This document shows positions 62,201 through 64,000 of a stretch of DNA of 64,000 nt, one piece after another. The DNA is taken from the NCBI GenBank assembly GCA_018882835.1, contig VERE01000012.1, forward strand, positions 1 to 64,000. Reading direction: 5' to 3'. The position numbers and the translations under genes were made by a program. Positions within the stretch are counted from its first letter, which is position 1. Each line of letters opens with the position of its first letter. The stretch is from Limnohabitans sp. GTDB taxonomy: Bacteria; Pseudomonadota; Gammaproteobacteria; Burkholderiales; Burkholderiaceae_C. The notes beneath the pieces are model-generated. The model did no database searches, had not been told where the DNA came from, and saw only the letters and a list, made by a program, of their open reading frames with translations.

Positions 62201-63052
62201 ACTGGCTGCCTGAGCTGACAGGATGATCAGCCCCCCGGGTGCCTGCACCGCGTTGCCGTTTTCTACCAACGCCTTCATCGTCGCTGGCGTCACAAGCACA
62301 TTGGACAACAGGCCTGCGCCATCAAACTGCAAAGTGTAGGCATCTCCCGCTGCCAACACCACCGTACCGATTTGCGCGATCACCACACCGTTGTTGCGCA
62401 CTTCCGGTGCCAGCAAAGCGATATAGCCGCCCAGATTGGCGCGCAATTGCCCTTCGTTCACGATGCTGCCCGTAGCGCCATGACGCACCAGGGTATTGCG
62501 CCCAGTCATGAAATCCTCGTTGCTCAAGTTGTGTGTGGTAGCAATCAGGCTGCCGACTTCCACACTGGCACTGGGCGCAAAGTAAGCCCCACTCGGATTG
62601 ACCAGATAAACCTGCCCCGGTGCCGTGATGCGTCCAAAAATCTGGCTGGGGTTGTTATCCAGCACGCGGTTCAAGGTCACGCTACTGCGGCTGGGTTGGT
62701 TGAAGTTGACCTGCGCAGCCGAGCCTACATTGAAAGTTTGCCAATCGATGACCGCGCGCTGGCTGCTCTGAAGGATGTTCAGCATCGAGGGGGTTTGGCT
62801 GAGGGTGGCTTGCCCAGCCACCACTTGACCACCCGATGGCAATTGGGTGGGGTACGGCCCAATCGCCCAGGCGCTGACCCAACCCCACAAAACCAGTGCC
62901 ATCGTCAAGGGACGCAACACAAATTGTTGCTCGGCCTGTAAGACGCTACCACACCGCACCCAAGCCGATGGGCCATGCGACTTGGCCAACTCTGAGACGG
63001 GCACCCAATGCTGTGTCTCTTTGCTCCAGACAATTCGGTATTGCTTGTTCAA
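56222..63052 (-). CDS. TpsA haemagglutinin-type exoprotein (two-partner secretion)
   Basis: 2276 residues starting with TTG at 63052, chosen because the peptide then begins MNKQYRIVWSKETQHWVPVSE, an extended signal peptide region. A hydrophobic core follows at about 45-62. The TPS secretion domain is about 63-320 (NPSGAYFAPSASVEVGSL). Autotransporter-type beta-strand repeats (GGLTKSGAGTLTLSG) fill about 480-1010. Then come YDG/MBG-type repeats of 94 residues, encoded at 57429-59132. The C-terminus has MBG_2 and a short beta domain. It is exported by the TpsB at 63067 as a surface fibre or adhesin. Confidence 0.9.
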   Translation of the reverse strand: MNKQYRIVWSKETQHWVPVSELAKSHGPSAWVRCGSVLQAEQQFVLRPLTMALVLWGWVSAWAIGPYPTQLPSGGQVVAGQATLSQTPSMLNILQSSQRAVIDWQTFNVGSAAQVNFNQPSRSSVTLNRVLDNNPSQIFGRITAPGQVYLVNPSGAYFAPSASVEVGSLIATTHNLSNEDFMTGRNTLVRHGATGSIVNEGQLRANLGGYIALLAPEVRNNGVVIAQIGTVVLAAGDAYTLQFDGAGLLSNVLVTPATMKALVENGNAVQAPGGLIILSAQAASRLQGGVVNNTGSLQANGVVKDGGRILLRASDQINHRGVIQADAVPNSDGQGGNITLIADLNNLQSLTMVSGSLSARAGEQGGNGGFVETSASHLHVSENAQVSTAAPKGLAGEWLLDPADVNITSSGSDSNFTPISNTYTPDSGVSNTTVSASTLIAALNSSTSVTITTTNSGTSGAGTGNITISSPIAKTGGNGITLTLNAAGSIAVNADLSSNSGAFNLTLNAGNSISGTGNLFLNNGTVTFNTAAGAGTYSGIISGGRSSVASGTGGVTKSGAGTLTLSGVNSYTGVTRISAGTLIVSNIGNGGVAGNVGQAASSASNWLLDGGTLQYSGATAATDRAFTLSTGKTSTIEVTAGSNLTISGASATTTGGLTKSGGGTLTLASASTFSGTTTVSSGTLVLSHSLALQNSTLSLGIGAGSLSFASLTTATLGALSGSGNLTLANDSSLAVALTVGQNNLSTAYLGVLSGAGSLIKAGSGMLTLSGANTYTGATTVNAGILKAGVGSVSGTSGAFGKGSAVTLSNTSAVALDITGFNTEIGSLSGGGTNGGNVTLGAATLTVGDGNSTSFAGVISGTGGLTKQGAGTLTLSGTNTFTGLTTISAGTLATSGAEKLSDSTALVVASGATLTLGGNETIGSLADVSGSGGAVAVGSFTLATGDTNNTSFAGVISGAGGGLTKQGSGTMTLIGTNTYSGLTTINAGTLQIGSGGSTGTLGTGAVNNSASLIFNRNVATSITNTISGTGSVLAIIAGNLTLASGSSITSSGANIVLSTTGNFINNAGSGALSTANGYRWIVYSSDPASNTFDGLSSGNKAYWGGTYVSLAPASVGSGNRYVFSVSDGTVTATTLPTSKTYGAAAIDLSNSLSYGFSGKAFSASIYGGVYVDSSLADALTTLPVIASTGNSSTANASGNYLYSFSTAAVVNTGFSYVQLNTANFTVNKATVSLSGITKTYDGGVGKGNTTMTIQGVGAETLSFTDATYNDKNVSANGSNHLVALTLANNGSYLESNYQLPTLNVANASAMITPKALTLSGLTANNKVYNTSNTASISSYGSLTGGASSDSDNKYYSGDSVSLVTTSASSSFADANAQSGKTVTVTGLSLSNSNYSIADQTTTANITPKVLTVTGLLTTASKTYNATMTAAVSGTPSLLTDIAAGTGTDSDGKPYTGDVVGLTGTASGIYNSKDVASATLVTFEGLASTNSNYTLSLGTQAANITPKALTLTGLTANNKVYNTSNTAPISSYGSLTGGASADNDNKYYTGDSVSLVTTSASSSFADANAQSDKTVTVTGLSLSNSNYSIADQTTTANITPKALTLSGLTANNKVYNTSAAATISNYGSLTGGASADNDNKYYTGDSVSLVTTSASSSFADANAQSGKTVTVTGLSLSNSNYSIADQTTTANITPKALTLTGLTANNKVYNTSNTASISSYGSLTGGASSDSDNKYYSGDSVSLGTTSASSSFADANAQSAKTVTVTGLSLSNSNYSIADQTTTANITPKTLTLTGLTANNKVYDTSNTASISSYGSLTGGASSDSDNKYYTGDTVSLITTHASAYFSDPDAGTAKKVTVSGLVLSNSNYSIAEQTTNATITQQALNLLTIAGTRQYNGTTLFTFQDFGVTGAVSGQTVTVTAGSANTTSANVGIYTARPLTGLAISVVGGNADNYALPATADLTITPSSLPVTGVTVASKVYDGTHVASLSGGTISPFNNDWVALVKTAATGTFDTVSAGVGKNVMVTGYALSGNEAGNYIVVQPTGLVADIIPKQLTITANNDNKTYDSVPYGGGRGVTYSGWIKGETESVLGGSLSYGGTSQGAVSVGTYSILPRGLTAKNYDMVYREGRLTIAVVTPSALLINPVASSVVTTTSKPESLSVSALPNSIKVRESPTAPGIRLTIESPPQGSEAGVATLVVNQLPAPGKTLLIPMPRELSGVGETTVSSSSLPLWLSFDPVRQVFSAQFVPPGVETIQVNVQINGRFWRLTLDFRNS
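57429..59132 (-). repeat. Tandem 282-bp repeat array in the adhesin gene
   Basis: Six units in tandem: near-identical 282-bp units starting at about 57711, 57993, 58275 and 58851, a more diverged 282-bp unit at 57429, and one 294-bp unit of the same fold but different sequence at 58557. Each encodes one YDG-like domain (LTGLTANNKVYNTSNTA is the recurring start). Near-identity of the DNA suggests recent duplication and scope for length variation. Confidence 0.85.
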
Positions 63053-63066
63053 GGCTTCATCACACT

Positions 63067-64000
63067 TCAGAGTGAGAACGGCACATTGGCCGATAGCCAG
63101 TAACGGTTCGTGATCAGGCTGCCATCTTGATCGGTGCCGGTACTGGAGGGGTTGGGGTTGCTGCCCATGCGGCGAGCCCAACTGAACTTCAAGCGAACGC
63201 CCCCAGGAAGGCTCTCCACCCATGCCAGTCCGGAACCCTTTAGGGCGTAGGCATTCAAGACGGTTGACGCAGTCTTATCGCGAAGCAAAGTCACGTGCCC
63301 CCAGTCGAAGAAGCCAATCAGGCTGCTGCTGTCCGATGCACGCCAACGCATCTCTAGGTTAATCAGTTGCCCCTGCGCCCCCACCCCTTCACTACCTGGG
63401 TAGGCTCGAACCCCTGATTCACCCCCGAGAATGAATTTCTCGGAAGAGTCCAGGTTTTTGCTTGCCAACTGACCATTGAAGCCAACATACCCCGTCAGCC
63501 CCGATGAAAAGGACTGATGTCGACTTAGCGCATATCGCAGCTTGTCAAAGCGCCCAGCGGTTTGTGCACCTGCGGCATCTCGGCTTTGGGTCGGCGAACC
63601 ATTCAAATTCAGCAGACCGCTGACCCAACTCAGGCTGCCCGAGGTCGATCCGCCCCAGGCATCATTGAAATTGCCCAACAAACTCGCTACCACCGCGGTG
63701 CTTTTGTATTGACTTTCCGTTGCGCCATTGGATTGGTTGTCAAAGCCCTTTCGCTCGACTTGAAAGTTGGCATATAAGTTACGAGTGGGCGATCGCAGCA
63801 CAGGGTAGTTGGCTGACAGCCCCAAAGTATTGGAAGTTCCTTTGGAGTTGCTGGCCAGAAATTCCGGCGATACGATGCGGTAACTCAGGTGGACGTCGTA
63901 GATAGCAAGGCGCCAGCCTTTGTAGCCCACGGGCCAACTGACATCGGCCCTCAGGTAGGTACTGCCCTCCGATTTCACCGCAGTGAGTGTTGCCAAATCT
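63067..64000 (-). CDS. TpsB (ShlB/FhaC-type) outer-membrane transporter, partial
   Basis: 310 C-terminal residues; the N-terminus with POTRA domains lies past base 64000. The barrel has alternating hydrophobic strands, the family VRGY/F motif as GVRAYPGSEGVGAQG, and a C-terminal aromatic end (VPFSL). The 14-bp gap to the TTG start of tpsA shows a tpsB-tpsA-ppiC operon. It exports the adhesin. Confidence 0.85.
   Translation of the reverse strand, partial: DLATLTAVKSEGSTYLRADVSWPVGYKGWRLAIYDVHLSYRIVSPEFLASNSKGTSNTLGLSANYPVLRSPTRNLYANFQVERKGFDNQSNGATESQYKSTAVVASLLGNFNDAWGGSTSGSLSWVSGLLNLNGSPTQSRDAAGAQTAGRFDKLRYALSRHQSFSSGLTGYVGFNGQLASKNLDSSEKFILGGESGVRAYPGSEGVGAQGQLINLEMRWRASDSSSLIGFFDWGHVTLLRDKTASTVLNAYALKGSGLAWVESLPGGVRLKFSWARRMGSNPNPSSTGTDQDGSLITNRYWLSANVPFSL

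Overview
The window looks like a chromosomal segment of a Burkholderiales betaproteobacterium, most likely a Comamonadaceae relative (Limnohabitans, Rhodoferax, Polaromonas or Hydrogenophaga type). The reasons are the GC-rich coding, four orphan Bug/TctC periplasmic binding proteins, many small aromatic and organic-acid catabolic clusters, and dispersed REP-like repeats. No tRNA, rRNA, CRISPR array, phage or complete transposase was seen. No stretch over about 300 bases lacks a gene.

Layout. 1-2.9 kb: VOC protein (cut by the window edge), DUF2783 protein and FAD monooxygenase, with a divergent MarR regulator. 2.9-5.7 kb: 2-hydroxyacid dehydrogenase, RraA-type aldolase and Bug protein. 5.7-11.7 kb: an operon headed by a TPP riboswitch that encodes LuxE-like and LuxC-like proteins, a THI5/NMT1-type ABC importer and a short-chain dehydrogenase. 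This is the most unusual locus. 11.7-17.1 kb: a dehydrogenase-rich catabolic operon (HisD-like, SDR, alpha/beta hydrolase, HIBADH-like, IMDH-like) with a divergent HpcH/HpaI aldolase. 18.2-19.8 kb: transglutaminase-like protein and TlpA-like thioredoxin. 19.9-25.0 kb: RuBisCO-like protein, DUF1537 kinase, oxidoisomerase-like dehydrogenase, TRAP binding protein and GntR regulator, resembling D-apionate/3-oxo-isoapionate catabolism.

25-36.6 kb: dbpA, acyl-CoA dehydrogenase, a flavoprotein, a Fur-controlled iron-binding protein, a second MarR/FAD monooxygenase/DUF2783 module, ahpC-ahpF and a MATE exporter. 36.7-40.2 kb: copper-type locus (YcnI-PCuAC fusion, TonB receptor, DUF2946 protein). 40.5-47.4 kb: metallo-hydrolase, then an aromatic ring-cleavage operon (LigAB-like fused dioxygenase, shikimate dehydrogenase homologue, LigI-like hydrolase, DODA-type dioxygenase, two binding proteins) with a divergent LysR. 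48.6-55.2 kb: CoA transferase, Bug protein and acyl-CoA dehydrogenase, with divergent IclR, Bug and DUF1254 genes. 55.4-64 kb: a two-partner secretion system with a PpiC isomerase, a 2276-residue adhesin built from repeats, and a truncated TpsB.

Between 36.6 and 48.6 kb sit four complete 104-bp palindromes and one half copy. The arms are 41 bp, the loop is always 22 nt, stem changes are compensatory, and each arm carries a perfect DnaA box. Two genes take their last codons from these elements. A second REP-like family occurs near 13.7, 19.3 and 25.1 kb.
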